A stretch of 64,000 nt of DNA from Candidatus Fluviicola riflensis (GTDB lineage Bacteria > Bacteroidota > Bacteroidia > Flavobacteriales_D > Crocinitomicaceae): NCBI GenBank assembly GCA_002243285.1, contig CP022585.1:4328641-4392640 (forward strand), written 5' to 3'. A model generated the notes under the pieces. The model was not told where the DNA came from, ran no database searches, and was given only the letters and a program-made list of their open reading frames with translations. Within the stretch, counting starts at the first letter, position 1. The number at the start of each line of letters is the position of its first letter. The translations under genes and the position numbers were made by a program. Shown here piece by piece: positions 1-8,041 of this stretch.

Positions 1-497
1 AAAGTGGTTAGAAAATCAAGCATTCTTTAACACAAAATGAAGATCCAGTTTATACGGAACAACTTTTAACTTACCTAATCGAAATTTTCGGGCAACATTG
101 TAATATTACTATGGTTTTGAAAACCAACATGTTACAAATGATGTTTTCGAATTTAAGCACTGTTTAACCATTCTAATCGGTTGCTTAATCCCTGTTTTTG
201 ATGGTGTAGAAATTCCGCGATTCTTTTGCAAAGAGTTCTGAAACCCTTATTACTGTTGCATTTGTGGGAATTATCGCATCAATCCGTGAAATCCTTTTGA
301 GTCATTTTCTTAAAAAATCAATATTGCAATATTACTATGTGGTTGATTTAAAGCCAATTAGAATGACGCTTTAATTATTCCCGTTAGAGAACCCCATCAA
401 TCACCTAAAAAACTATAATCCTGATGATTAAAGCATTTTTTTACCTTTGCAGGGTAAGATAAACCATCTTACGCGCTACTAAATAAAGACTCAGCTT
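1..497. other. Gene-free AT-rich leader region
   Basis: I see no convincing coding region on either strand. The stretch is AT-rich and ends in a TAnnTTTG promoter box and a small hairpin (7-bp arms at 454-460 and 466-472) in the probable 5' untranslated region of the T9SS cargo gene that follows. The end of an upstream gene may lie just outside the window. Confidence 0.6.
442..449 (+). promoter_or_regulatory. Bacteroidota minus-7 promoter box (TACCTTTG)
   Basis: TACCTTTG matches the TAnnTTTG minus-7 element used by the Bacteroidota housekeeping sigma factor. It lies 48 nt upstream of the ATG at 498. No clear TTTG minus-33 element was identified. Confidence 0.6.
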
Positions 498-1442
498 ATG
501 AAAAAAATTGTACTTACTCTTAGTGTTATCGGCCTTACGCAGGCTTTTGTTGCGCAACAGCAAGTCGGCAATAGCGGTTTTGAATCTTGGGAAACTGTTG
601 CTTCAGGAGAAGAACCTGTGAACTGGAATAGCTTCCTAAACGCAAGTGGTGACTTTAGTTTTGCAGGTGGAGATCAATTAGAAAGCTCAACGGATGTTCG
701 TCCGGGATCAAGCGGCACCAAGTCTGCACATGTTTTCTCGAACAACGTATTCGGTGTGATTGCCAATGGAAACATGACTGTCGGACAAATCAATATGGGA
801 AGTACTACTCCCACGAGTTCAAGCAATTACAACTCATCCATTATTGCAGACGCAGATTTTTCGGAAATATTGACCGATTCACCCGATTCGTTAGTATTCT
901 GGGCAAAGTTCACGCCGGCAAATGGTGCAGGAAACGATTCTGCGCGTGTGCGTGCTGCTATTCATGACAATTATGCGTTCAGAGATCCTACTGATGCTGC
1001 TTCTGAACCGCATTTAGTAGCTTCCGCGACGAGAAATTACGCCAATACAAACGGACAGTGGGTGCGCATTTCAGTGCCATTTGATTATTCAGGCCCGGCG
1101 TCGACTCCGGCATTTTTGTTAATTACTTACACAACGAATAAAACTCCGGGCGGAGGAAGTGACAATGACCAGGTTTGGATCGACGATATGGAGTTGATTT
1201 ACAGCTCCTCTTCTGTTACTGAAAACGCAATAGATTTTGCACAAGTTAGCATTCAAAATCACCAATTGGTAATTAAAACACAAGAAAACGTAACCGGTGA
1301 AGTTGCTGTTTACCAGGCTAACGGTCAATTGGTACACGAAGGAACAATCGGAGAATCGTTCACCTTTGATCAATCAGGTGTTTATTTTGTGAAAGTTGCT
1401 TCCAGCCATGGAGTAATGACCAAAAAGGTAGTTAACTATTAA
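498..1442 (+). CDS. Secreted protein with T9SS type A sorting domain
   Basis: A 314-residue exported protein. Residues 1-19 form a signal peptide (MKK start, hydrophobic stretch, cleavage near AFVAQ). The middle resembles a beta-sandwich, carbohydrate-binding-like module (GFESWE near the start, many Ser/Thr/Asn and aromatic residues). The last ~75 residues form a type A sorting domain, seen as the VAVYQANGQLV strand, GVYFVKV and the basic MTKKVV end. In this family the C-terminal domain directs export through the type IX secretion system and attachment to the cell surface. The ligand or enzymatic role is not visible. It is followed at once by a TonB receptor gene, so the two may be co-transcribed. 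Confidence 0.8.
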   Translation: MKKIVLTLSVIGLTQAFVAQQQVGNSGFESWETVASGEEPVNWNSFLNASGDFSFAGGDQLESSTDVRPGSSGTKSAHVFSNNVFGVIANGNMTVGQINMGSTTPTSSSNYNSSIIADADFSEILTDSPDSLVFWAKFTPANGAGNDSARVRAAIHDNYAFRDPTDAASEPHLVASATRNYANTNGQWVRISVPFDYSGPASTPAFLLITYTTNKTPGGGSDNDQVWIDDMELIYSSSSVTENAIDFAQVSIQNHQLVIKTQENVTGEVAVYQANGQLVHEGTIGESFTFDQSGVYFVKVASSHGVMTKKVVNY

Positions 1443-1493
1443 TTGGCACTACAAAAAAGCACTTTCGGTTTTAAATTTGTCGGTTTCAAGCCT

Positions 1494-3893
1494 ATGAAAC
1501 ATCTTGTTTTACTGCTGCTCTTATTGGCGGTGAGTTCCGGTTTTGCCCAAACTGGAAAAGTGGTCGGGAAAGTCCGCGATACTGCCGGTGAAGAACTCAT
1601 CGGGGCGATTGTCGTATACAAAAAAGACGTGTCAATCGGGGCTGTAGCTGATGAATTCGGTAATTACGTAATCGAACTTCCGGCCGGAAAATGCCAGTTG
1701 ATTTGCCGGTTTACCGACATGAAAACCGATACGTTTGAGATCGCTGTTATTGAAAACCAAACGGTTCAGCGCGATATTATATTGGAAAGCATCATCGTTA
1801 CCGACCTCGAGGAGTTTGAGATCAAAGTAGGAAAATTTGATACACCGTACGAAGACCAAACGGTTTCGATGGAAATTCTGAAACCGAAAATCATTGAAAA
1901 CAAAAACACCAGAAGCATCGAAACGGCTTTGGATCAAACTCCCGGACTCAATATCCTGGACGGCGAGCCGCAAATCAGGGGCGGAAGCGGATTTACGTTT
2001 GGCGTAGGCTCAAAAGTGGCGGTAATCGTAGACGACATGCCTATGCTTTCAGGCGATGCCGGAAGGCCGGAATGGGGATTTATTCCTGTGGAAAACATTC
2101 ACCAGATTGAAGTAATCAAAGGTGCAGCTTCCGTATTATCGGGAAGTTCGGCGCTTTCAGGTTCCATTCACATTCGTACGGCTTATCCAACTTCAAAACC
2201 GCTCACGAAAGTGAATGTTTACAGCGGATTGTACAGCACTCCGGAAGGCCAAAACACTAATTGGTATTCGGATGTTCCGCTTATTTCAGGTGTAAATCTG
2301 CTGCATTCGCGTAAAATCAAGAACTGGGATGTGGTGTTGGGCGGAAATGTGAATTACGATCACGGGTATACGGGCCCGCCCATTACCGCTCCGCTTGTCA
2401 TCGAAGATTCGGTGACCAAATTCTCCAACAAAAACATGTCGAGCAAACGTGCGCGGGTGAACTTTAACCTACAGCACCGCTCCAAAAAATACAAAGGACT
2501 CGCTTACGGTGTAAACGGTAATTTCATGTATGCTCAAACGAACATGATTTTTGCCTGGCTGGATGACACTTCTGGTTTATACCGCGCTTATCCGGGGGCA
2601 ATGTTCTTGCAGAATCAGTTGATTTTTAACGTGGATCCGTTTGTTATGTTTTATACAGCAACTTCGGGCAAACATAGTTTTCGATCCAGGATGCTGCGAA
2701 CGGTAAACGACATGTCTGCCAATCAGTCGAATCAGTCTACAGTGATTTACGGCAATTACGAGTTCCAGAAAAAATATGCTGTCTTAAACGGATTTGAATT
2801 CATCGGCGGGTTGACCGGAACCAATACTCACTCCTACTCCAACATTTATGCTGGTTCAGGTAACGCAATCAACCAATTGCTCAACGTTTCAGCGTATGCG
2901 CAAGGTGAGAAAAAAATCAAAAAAACGGTCAACTTTTCTGTTGGCGGCCGCCTGGAATACTTTCAGCTCAATGACAGTATAACGGCACTGAAACCCATTT
3001 TTAGAGCAGGATCAAGTATCAAAATTTACCAGGAAACATACCTGCGTTTATCCTATGGACAAGGTTATCGTTTTCCGACCATCGCCGAGCGATTTATCAA
3101 AACCGGAATTGGAAATTTTGGCGTTTTCCCTAATCCGCAACTAAAGCCCGAAAGCAGTTGGAATGCAGAAGTCGGCGTGAAACAAGGATTAAAATTTGGG
3201 AAACTGATGGGCTACCTCGACGTGGCGGCTTTCTGGCAGGAATACGAAAACACAATCGAATACATGTTCGGAATTTGGGATGCGGCCAGCAACACTTCCT
3301 TTGCGGGATTCAAATTCCTGAACACCGGAAAATCGCGGGTTTTGGGAATCGACGTTTCATTTTCAGGAATTGCCAAAGCGGGTAAAAATCACGAAATCAC
3401 CTTCATGGCCGGTTATAACTACATTGTTCCGAAAACCCTAAATCCGGATTACGTATACGCGATTGACGATTTTAACCGTGTATTCAGCTACAATTCCACT
3501 TCGCTCGATTCGGCAAGCAAAGTGTTGAAATACCGTTTTCTGCATAACGTAAAAGCCGATATGGAATGGGCCTGGAAAAAGAAAATTGCGGTTGGCGTGA
3601 GCGTCAAATACTTCAGTAAGATTGTGAACATGGACAAGATTATCAAGGAGTTTGAAGATTTTACAGCCGATGCGCCTTACATTCAAAACATCCGCTACAT
3701 GGATTATTTTGACAATCATCGTTTTGGGAACATTGTTGTTGATGCACGGGTTTCTTACAGCTTCAACATTCACCACAAACTGGCGCTCATCGGCAGCAAT
3801 ATCCTGAACCGCAGTTACTCGTTAAGACCGTTGAAAATAGAGCCGCCGCGCACGATTATGGTGCAGTATACGTACAAGCTGGGTGGAGAGTGA
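1494..3893 (+). CDS. TonB-dependent outer-membrane receptor with carboxypeptidase-regulatory-like domain
   Basis: A 799-residue outer-membrane receptor that would take up a siderophore, metal complex or other ligand using TonB energy. The ATG at 1494 is chosen because it begins a clean signal peptide (MKHLVLLLLLLAV...GFAQ); an in-frame TTG at 1443 would add 17 unlikely residues. Order: signal peptide 1-18, carboxypeptidase-regulatory-like beta-sandwich ~20-105, plug ~125-240 (IRGGSGF, VIVDDMP, IEVIKGAASVLSGSSALSG), then a 22-strand-type barrel ending in YTYKL. It lies 51 nt after the T9SS gene. A paralogue sits at the right end of the window (62598 on), sharing FPNP.LKPE and QGEKK motifs. The substrate cannot be read from sequence. 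Confidence 0.88.
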   Translation: MKHLVLLLLLLAVSSGFAQTGKVVGKVRDTAGEELIGAIVVYKKDVSIGAVADEFGNYVIELPAGKCQLICRFTDMKTDTFEIAVIENQTVQRDIILESIIVTDLEEFEIKVGKFDTPYEDQTVSMEILKPKIIENKNTRSIETALDQTPGLNILDGEPQIRGGSGFTFGVGSKVAVIVDDMPMLSGDAGRPEWGFIPVENIHQIEVIKGAASVLSGSSALSGSIHIRTAYPTSKPLTKVNVYSGLYSTPEGQNTNWYSDVPLISGVNLLHSRKIKNWDVVLGGNVNYDHGYTGPPITAPLVIEDSVTKFSNKNMSSKRARVNFNLQHRSKKYKGLAYGVNGNFMYAQTNMIFAWLDDTSGLYRAYPGAMFLQNQLIFNVDPFVMFYTATSGKHSFRSRMLRTVNDMSANQSNQSTVIYGNYEFQKKYAVLNGFEFIGGLTGTNTHSYSNIYAGSGNAINQLLNVSAYAQGEKKIKKTVNFSVGGRLEYFQLNDSITALKPIFRAGSSIKIYQETYLRLSYGQGYRFPTIAERFIKTGIGNFGVFPNPQLKPESSWNAEVGVKQGLKFGKLMGYLDVAAFWQEYENTIEYMFGIWDAASNTSFAGFKFLNTGKSRVLGIDVSFSGIAKAGKNHEITFMAGYNYIVPKTLNPDYVYAIDDFNRVFSYNSTSLDSASKVLKYRFLHNVKADMEWAWKKKIAVGVSVKYFSKIVNMDKIIKEFEDFTADAPYIQNIRYMDYFDNHRFGNIVVDARVSYSFNIHHKLALIGSNILNRSYSLRPLKIEPPRTIMVQYTYKLGGE

Positions 3894-3949
3894 GACTGTT
3901 GTAAGCTCAGGACGCATCCCGAGCCAACACAGGATCGAATACGACTCGC

Positions 3950-4441
3950 CTACACACGCAACCATCGTTTCATTTTCGGAAACGCATCCTCAGAATCCTG
4001 CGGACCGGTAAGCCCCATCCATTCCAGCAGCGGCAAACCAACATACGTTCCCGATTCAAAACTTTCGATCAGCCAATCTGACTGGCCTTTATAACCATTC
4101 GGGTGAAAGAGCACATTCAGGGGCAAGTCAATGTGTTTGGCAGCCGCAAACGACCATAAAACCGCAACAATTTCTTCACCGTCGGTTGGCCAGGGCTGCT
4201 CAATAGCATCTGTTCCGATCAAAGTGCGTTGTTCCGGAGTTGTAACCGCCAAATGACCGGCTTCGTGCAGCAAATCCCCGGGATATTTTAATTGATTAAA
4301 ATCGACATGCAAACAACCCGGACCCAAATCCAGTCCGGGCAGAAACGTATCGGGAGGTAATGTTTTTTCGTGTACCGGAATGCCTATTTCTGACAGAAAA
4401 CTAAGAATTTTCGGCAAATAGTGGTGTTCATTTGTTGGCAT
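3950..4441 (-). CDS. Conserved hypothetical protein with HEXXH motif
   Basis: A 163-residue soluble protein. The sequence LLHEAGHLA places a zinc-protease-type HEXXH motif at residues 59-63, followed by acidic residues (DGEE, about 93-96) that could supply a third ligand. There is no signal peptide or membrane segment, so a cytoplasmic location is likely. It lies 4 nt downstream of the symporter gene on the same strand and is probably its operon partner. Whether it is a real peptidase or only a metal-binding protein cannot be decided here; no named family was recognised with confidence. Confidence 0.7.
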   Translation of the reverse strand: MPTNEHHYLPKILSFLSEIGIPVHEKTLPPDTFLPGLDLGPGCLHVDFNQLKYPGDLLHEAGHLAVTTPEQRTLIGTDAIEQPWPTDGEEIVAVLWSFAAAKHIDLPLNVLFHPNGYKGQSDWLIESFESGTYVGLPLLEWMGLTGPQDSEDAFPKMKRWLRV

Positions 4442-4445
4442 TGGT

Positions 4446-5681
4446 TTACAGTTTCGGTTCTACAAATTCTTTTTCACTTTTGGAAATTACAATCGTCGCC
4501 ACGGTATTCCCGATCAGGTTGGTAATGGACCGGGCTTCACTCATGAATTTATCCACACCAAAGAGGAAAGCCAGTCCTTCTATCGGAATTTCCGGGAAAG
4601 CAGTAAGTGTAGAAGCCAAGACAAGGAAACCGCTTCCTGCAACACCAGCCGCGCCCTTCGAGGTCACCATCAAAATTCCAATAATGCTCACTATCGCACC
4701 AAAAGACAAATCAACCTGGTAAAGTTGAGCGATAAAGATCACCGCCATCGAAAGATAGATAGAGGTTCCGTCGAGGTTGAATGAATAGCCTGTTGGAACC
4801 ACCAAACCGACCACCGATTTACTACAACCCATTCGCTCTAATTTTTGAATAATGGATGGTAGCGCTGATTCGGACGAAGATGTTCCCAGCACAAGCAGAA
4901 TTTCTTCCTTGATGTAACGAAGCAATTGCCAGATCTTGATTTTGTAGAACCACAAAATGCTTCCAAGAATCACGAAAATGAACAGGAACATAGTCCCGTA
5001 GACCGTTCCCATCAGTTTTCCAAGTGGAACCAAGGTATGCAGACCATATTTTCCAATTACAAATGCCATTCCTGCAAACGCTCCAATTGGTGCTAGGTAC
5101 ATCACGTATTTTAAACCTGTAAAGACGATTTTAGATCCTTGACTCAAAAGAACGATAGCTTGTTCCCTTTTTTTCGAATAGTTGAGTACAATACCGATGA
5201 TAATTGAACCCACTAATACCTGAAGCGTTATATTATCTAAGAAAAATGTCACCCAACTGAAAGCCTTTGCTTCCGGAATATCATTCACATCACCCATCGC
5301 AATGGAAGATCTGTCAATGTTTCCGGGTTGAATCCAATACGCCATTGCGATCCCGATAATCAGCGCGAAGGTTGAAACCACTTCAAAATACAACAGCGAT
5401 TTGATTCCGATCCGACCCACTTTCTTCATATCACCCATGCCACTGATTCCCAGAACAATCGTGAAGAAAATAATAGGCGGAATGAATATTTTGATGATAT
5501 CAATAAACCGCTTGCTTACCCATTCCATTTTTAAACCGATTTCCGGCGTAAAATGTCCGACCAAAATCCCGGTAATGATCGCGATCAACACCCAAAAAGT
5601 AAGGTTGGTGAGAATGCGTTTCCAAAATGGTTTTTTTGGTAAGTCCGGTTTTACGGTGTTGAAGTCGTGCAGTGCAGCCAT
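4446..5681 (-). CDS. Dicarboxylate/amino acid:cation symporter (DAACS family)
   Basis: A 411-residue inner-membrane carrier of the glutamate/dicarboxylate symporter family. The start is placed at MAALHDFNTV (5681), because the longer open frame to 5906 runs through the divergent xseA gene. Hallmarks: the serine-rich re-entrant loop TSSSESALPS, the NLDGTSIY substrate/cation motif after PTGYSF, and the GVAGSGF loop near the second hairpin, with about eight hydrophobic helices. Family members import glutamate, aspartate or C4-dicarboxylates with Na+ or H+. The SSSESALP loop is closer to DctA/GltP than to serine-type carriers, but the substrate is inferred. It shares a 117-bp divergent region with xseA. 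Confidence 0.88.
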   Translation of the reverse strand: MAALHDFNTVKPDLPKKPFWKRILTNLTFWVLIAIITGILVGHFTPEIGLKMEWVSKRFIDIIKIFIPPIIFFTIVLGISGMGDMKKVGRIGIKSLLYFEVVSTFALIIGIAMAYWIQPGNIDRSSIAMGDVNDIPEAKAFSWVTFFLDNITLQVLVGSIIIGIVLNYSKKREQAIVLLSQGSKIVFTGLKYVMYLAPIGAFAGMAFVIGKYGLHTLVPLGKLMGTVYGTMFLFIFVILGSILWFYKIKIWQLLRYIKEEILLVLGTSSSESALPSIIQKLERMGCSKSVVGLVVPTGYSFNLDGTSIYLSMAVIFIAQLYQVDLSFGAIVSIIGILMVTSKGAAGVAGSGFLVLASTLTAFPEIPIEGLAFLFGVDKFMSEARSITNLIGNTVATIVISKSEKEFVEPKL

Positions 5682-5786
5682 AGATGCTAATTTGTTGGCG
5701 CAATGTACACATTTTTGGATTTCTGCTATAGATTGCCATTCTTCTATCAGATCCAGACAACTGAAACGGCTCACAGGAATTTCTTG

Positions 5787-5794
5787 TAACTTTA
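5787..5794 (+). promoter_or_regulatory. Minus-7 box four bases from the xseA start
   Basis: TAACTTTA matches TAnnTTTG at 7 of 8 positions and ends exactly 4 nt before the xseA ATG (5799). If used, the transcript would be leaderless or nearly so, as proposed for three other genes in this window. Confidence 0.45.
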
Positions 5795-5798
5795 GCTC

Positions 5799-7292
5799 AT
5801 GCAAATTCCAGCCGAGCGTTTTACCCTGAAACAAGTGGCGGATTCGATCAGAAAAACCATCGAATCGCGCTACAACCGCACCTATTGGGTAACGGCCGAA
5901 ATGCACAAACTAAACCAAACCAAAAAAGGCCATTGTTATCCCGAATTGGTGCAAAAAGACAACGACCTTATTGTGGTTGAAATGCGTGGAACGATCTGGA
6001 AAGCACAGTTTGAAAACATTCAGCGACGTTTTATGGAAGTCGTTCAGGAACCATTGCGCGACGGCCTGGAATTGTTGTTCTTGGTGCGCGTGGTTTACCA
6101 TCCGATTTACAACCTTGGCCTCGAAATCATTGATATTGACCCGAATTATACGTTGGGAGCTTTGCAACGTGAACGCCAGGAAACTTTGGAGCGCTTGCTC
6201 AAAGAAGGTATTCTGAACGCCAACCAGGAATTGGAAATGGCCTTGCTTCCGAAACGGTTGGCAGTTATATCGCAAGCCGACAGCAAAGGTTATTCCGATT
6301 TTTCGTTACTGTTAAATGGTCATCCGAAACGCTACCATTTCAACACGTTTTTGTTTGAAGCAACATTGCAGGGCGACGCCGCCATTGGTTCCATTACCAA
6401 ACAACTGGAACGCATTCGTCAAATCCGGCATCACTTCGACGCAGTAGTGATCATTCGCGGCGGCGGTGGCGAAATCGGGATGCATTGCTACAACAATTAT
6501 GAGCTTTCCAAAGCCATTGCGACTTTCCCGTTGCCTGTTTTGACGGGAATCGGCCACTCGACCAATATGACGGTTTGCGAAATGGTCGCATTCAACAACG
6601 GCATCACACCCTCCGATTTAGCCTATTATTTCCTGCGCATTTTTGAAGAACTCGATGAACCGCTTGATGAAGCATTGCTGGTGTTGCCTACCGGTGTTCA
6701 GCGATTATTGCGTCAGCTGAAAACTGATTTTGAACGTACCACCAACGCATTTCAAACCGAAACCAAACGCGTGTTGCAAGCCCACCAAACCGTGAGTGGC
6801 TCGTTAGTAAAAGATTTCCAGCGCGTTACTTCCATGGCCGTTCAGCGCGAGCGAAATGAGTTGGTCAATCAGCAAAATCTCCTGCGTTCGTACGCCACAC
6901 AATCGGTTCAAACCGGTTTGCTGAAGGTTGGAAATTTGAGCACTACAATAGGCATTCACAGCAAAAATCAGTTGAACCAGCAAACCACCACGCTTAATTA
7001 TTTACAACAACAACTCGGTCCACGCATTTCACCATTGTTGCAGCGCGAAACAGTTCGTTTGGAAAACATTGAACGCAACCTGCAGCTCATCGATCCGATC
7101 CATGTACTCAAACGCGGTTATTCGATTGTGACGAATGAAAAAGGAGTGATTTCAACAGAAAACATTCCAGTTGATGGAAGTGAAATTCGCATTATTCAAG
7201 CGGATTTAACGGTAATTGCGGAGACGAAGAGTGTTTCAGTGGAGAATTCGTCTCCCTCCTTGAGGACTGGAAGAAGCAGCCATGGCTGGTGA
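5799..7292 (+). CDS. xseA: Exodeoxyribonuclease VII large subunit
   Basis: A 497-residue catalytic subunit of exonuclease VII, which degrades single-stranded DNA in both directions to oligonucleotides in repair and recombination. The N-terminal OB-fold (~1-105: FTLKQVADSIRK, YWVTAEM, GHCYPELVQKD) is followed by the catalytic domain, with the conserved VIIRGGGGE segment and the TGIGHSTN motif, then coiled-coil-rich helices and the C-terminal HVLKRGYSIV. xseB follows after 137 nt. The last ~13 residues (after SVENSS) look unlike the family. They are read from one arm of an intergenic inverted repeat, so the native stop was probably lost or displaced by that element. Confidence 0.93.
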   Translation: MQIPAERFTLKQVADSIRKTIESRYNRTYWVTAEMHKLNQTKKGHCYPELVQKDNDLIVVEMRGTIWKAQFENIQRRFMEVVQEPLRDGLELLFLVRVVYHPIYNLGLEIIDIDPNYTLGALQRERQETLERLLKEGILNANQELEMALLPKRLAVISQADSKGYSDFSLLLNGHPKRYHFNTFLFEATLQGDAAIGSITKQLERIRQIRHHFDAVVIIRGGGGEIGMHCYNNYELSKAIATFPLPVLTGIGHSTNMTVCEMVAFNNGITPSDLAYYFLRIFEELDEPLDEALLVLPTGVQRLLRQLKTDFERTTNAFQTETKRVLQAHQTVSGSLVKDFQRVTSMAVQRERNELVNQQNLLRSYATQSVQTGLLKVGNLSTTIGIHSKNQLNQQTTTLNYLQQQLGPRISPLLQRETVRLENIERNLQLIDPIHVLKRGYSIVTNEKGVISTENIPVDGSEIRIIQADLTVIAETKSVSVENSSPSLRTGRSSHGW

Positions 7293-7376
7293 GTGGGAGG
7301 TGACATTACCAAAATCACTTTATTTAGAAAAGATTACTCGCCACCCTCCTCGATCCTCCCTCAAGGGAGGAAGCTA
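7245..7376. repeat. GC-rich inverted repeat overlapping the xseA 3' end
   Basis: The segment around 7249-7302 (CTCCCTCCTTGAGG ... GTGGGAGGTG) and the segment around 7336-7372 (CTCGCCACCCTCCTC ... CCCTCAAGGGAGG) are imperfect reverse complements separated by about 35 nt. They can form a long interrupted hairpin between xseA and xseB. The first arm is inside the xseA reading frame. Role unknown: it could be a REP-like element or an mRNA stabiliser. Confidence 0.55.
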
Positions 7377-7429
7377 GATTCCACTCCACTTTCAAGATCT
7401 ATTCTCTATCTTTACACAAACAGCCAACA

Positions 7430-7621
7430 ATGACATACGAAGAAGCATATACCGAATTACAAGCCATTATTTCCGACATCGAATCGGGTGAAATCTCTGT
7501 TGACAGCCTTTCTGAAAAAGTTAAACGTGCAGCAGAATTGATTGCTTTTTGTAAAGAAAAACTCACATCTACGGAAAACGACGTGCAGAAAATTTTGGAC
7601 GACCTTTCTAAAAATGCTTGA
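7430..7621 (+). CDS. xseB: Exodeoxyribonuclease VII small subunit
   Basis: A 63-residue helical subunit of exonuclease VII. It matches the family over its whole length: TYEEAYTELQAIISDIESGEISVDSLSEKV, then a second helix rich in charged residues (AELIAFCKEKL). Normal family length is 60-80 residues. It partners the XseA subunit encoded just upstream. A TATCTTTA sequence about 20 nt upstream may be its own minus-7 box. Confidence 0.92.
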   Translation: MTYEEAYTELQAIISDIESGEISVDSLSEKVKRAAELIAFCKEKLTSTENDVQKILDDLSKNA

Positions 7622-7712
7622 TTTTTGATGTTTGATTAGGAAGCTCTTTTAAAAGTTATAACCGTTTCATGGAGCTTCACTGTTCCCGAAAACCCAATCA
7701 AACATTAAAAAT
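7621..7712. repeat. Nested AT-rich hairpin downstream of xseB
   Basis: Outer arms at 7621-7640 and 7694-7712 (ATGTTTGATTAGG against CCAATCAAACAT) enclose inner arms GAAGCTC (7640-7646) and GAGCTTC (7672-7678). The structure begins at the xseB stop codon and probably ends transcription or protects the 3' end. It belongs to the family of AT-rich gene-end hairpins also seen at 51339, 53101 and 62511. Confidence 0.6.
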
Positions 7713-7776
7713 TCAACATCAAACATCCGAGAAAAAATACCTTCTTCACGGTAGTTAACATTCTCTTCATTTCAGT

Positions 7777-7784
7777 TACTTTTG
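7777..7784 (+). promoter_or_regulatory. Minus-7 box of the feo operon (TACTTTTG)
   Basis: TACTTTTG is a full TAnnTTTG match 29 nt upstream of the feoA ATG. No iron-repressor operator could be recognised around it by eye. Confidence 0.55.
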
Positions 7785-7813
7785 CGCGCGACACTTGTCA
7801 TTACAACGGATCC

Positions 7814-8041
7814 ATGAAAACGCTCGCACAGGCTAAATTGCACAAACGCAGCACCATTACAGGCATTACGAATAGCGATCTCAAACCAAAATTACTGGAA
7901 ATGGGACTCTACACAGGCAAAGTTGTTTCTGTCTTGTTCAAAGCTCCATTTGGCGATCCGATAGCTGTTGATGTAGACGGATACGTGCTTTCGATGCGAC
8001 TCAACGAAGCCAGCCTTGTTCAAATAGAAGAAATTAATTGA
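7814..8041 (+). CDS. feoA: Ferrous iron transport protein A
   Basis: A 75-residue SH3-like cytoplasmic protein that supports FeoB-mediated Fe2+ uptake. It shows the family pattern: MKTLAQAKLHKRSTITGI, then LLEMGLYTGKVVSVLFKAPFGDPIAVDVDGYVLSMR. Its stop codon overlaps the feoB start by one base (TGATG), the usual sign of coupled translation. It is first in the feoA-feoB-Cys-rich operon. Confidence 0.93.
   Translation: MKTLAQAKLHKRSTITGITNSDLKPKLLEMGLYTGKVVSVLFKAPFGDPIAVDVDGYVLSMRLNEASLVQIEEIN

Noticed and set aside
1443-1493. TTG start of the first TonB receptor at 1443
   Set aside because: It would place 17 residues before an otherwise perfect signal peptide.
5681-5906. N-terminal extension of the symporter to 5906
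   Set aside because: It would read antisense through the start of xseA, and the extra 75 residues have no family match or signal.
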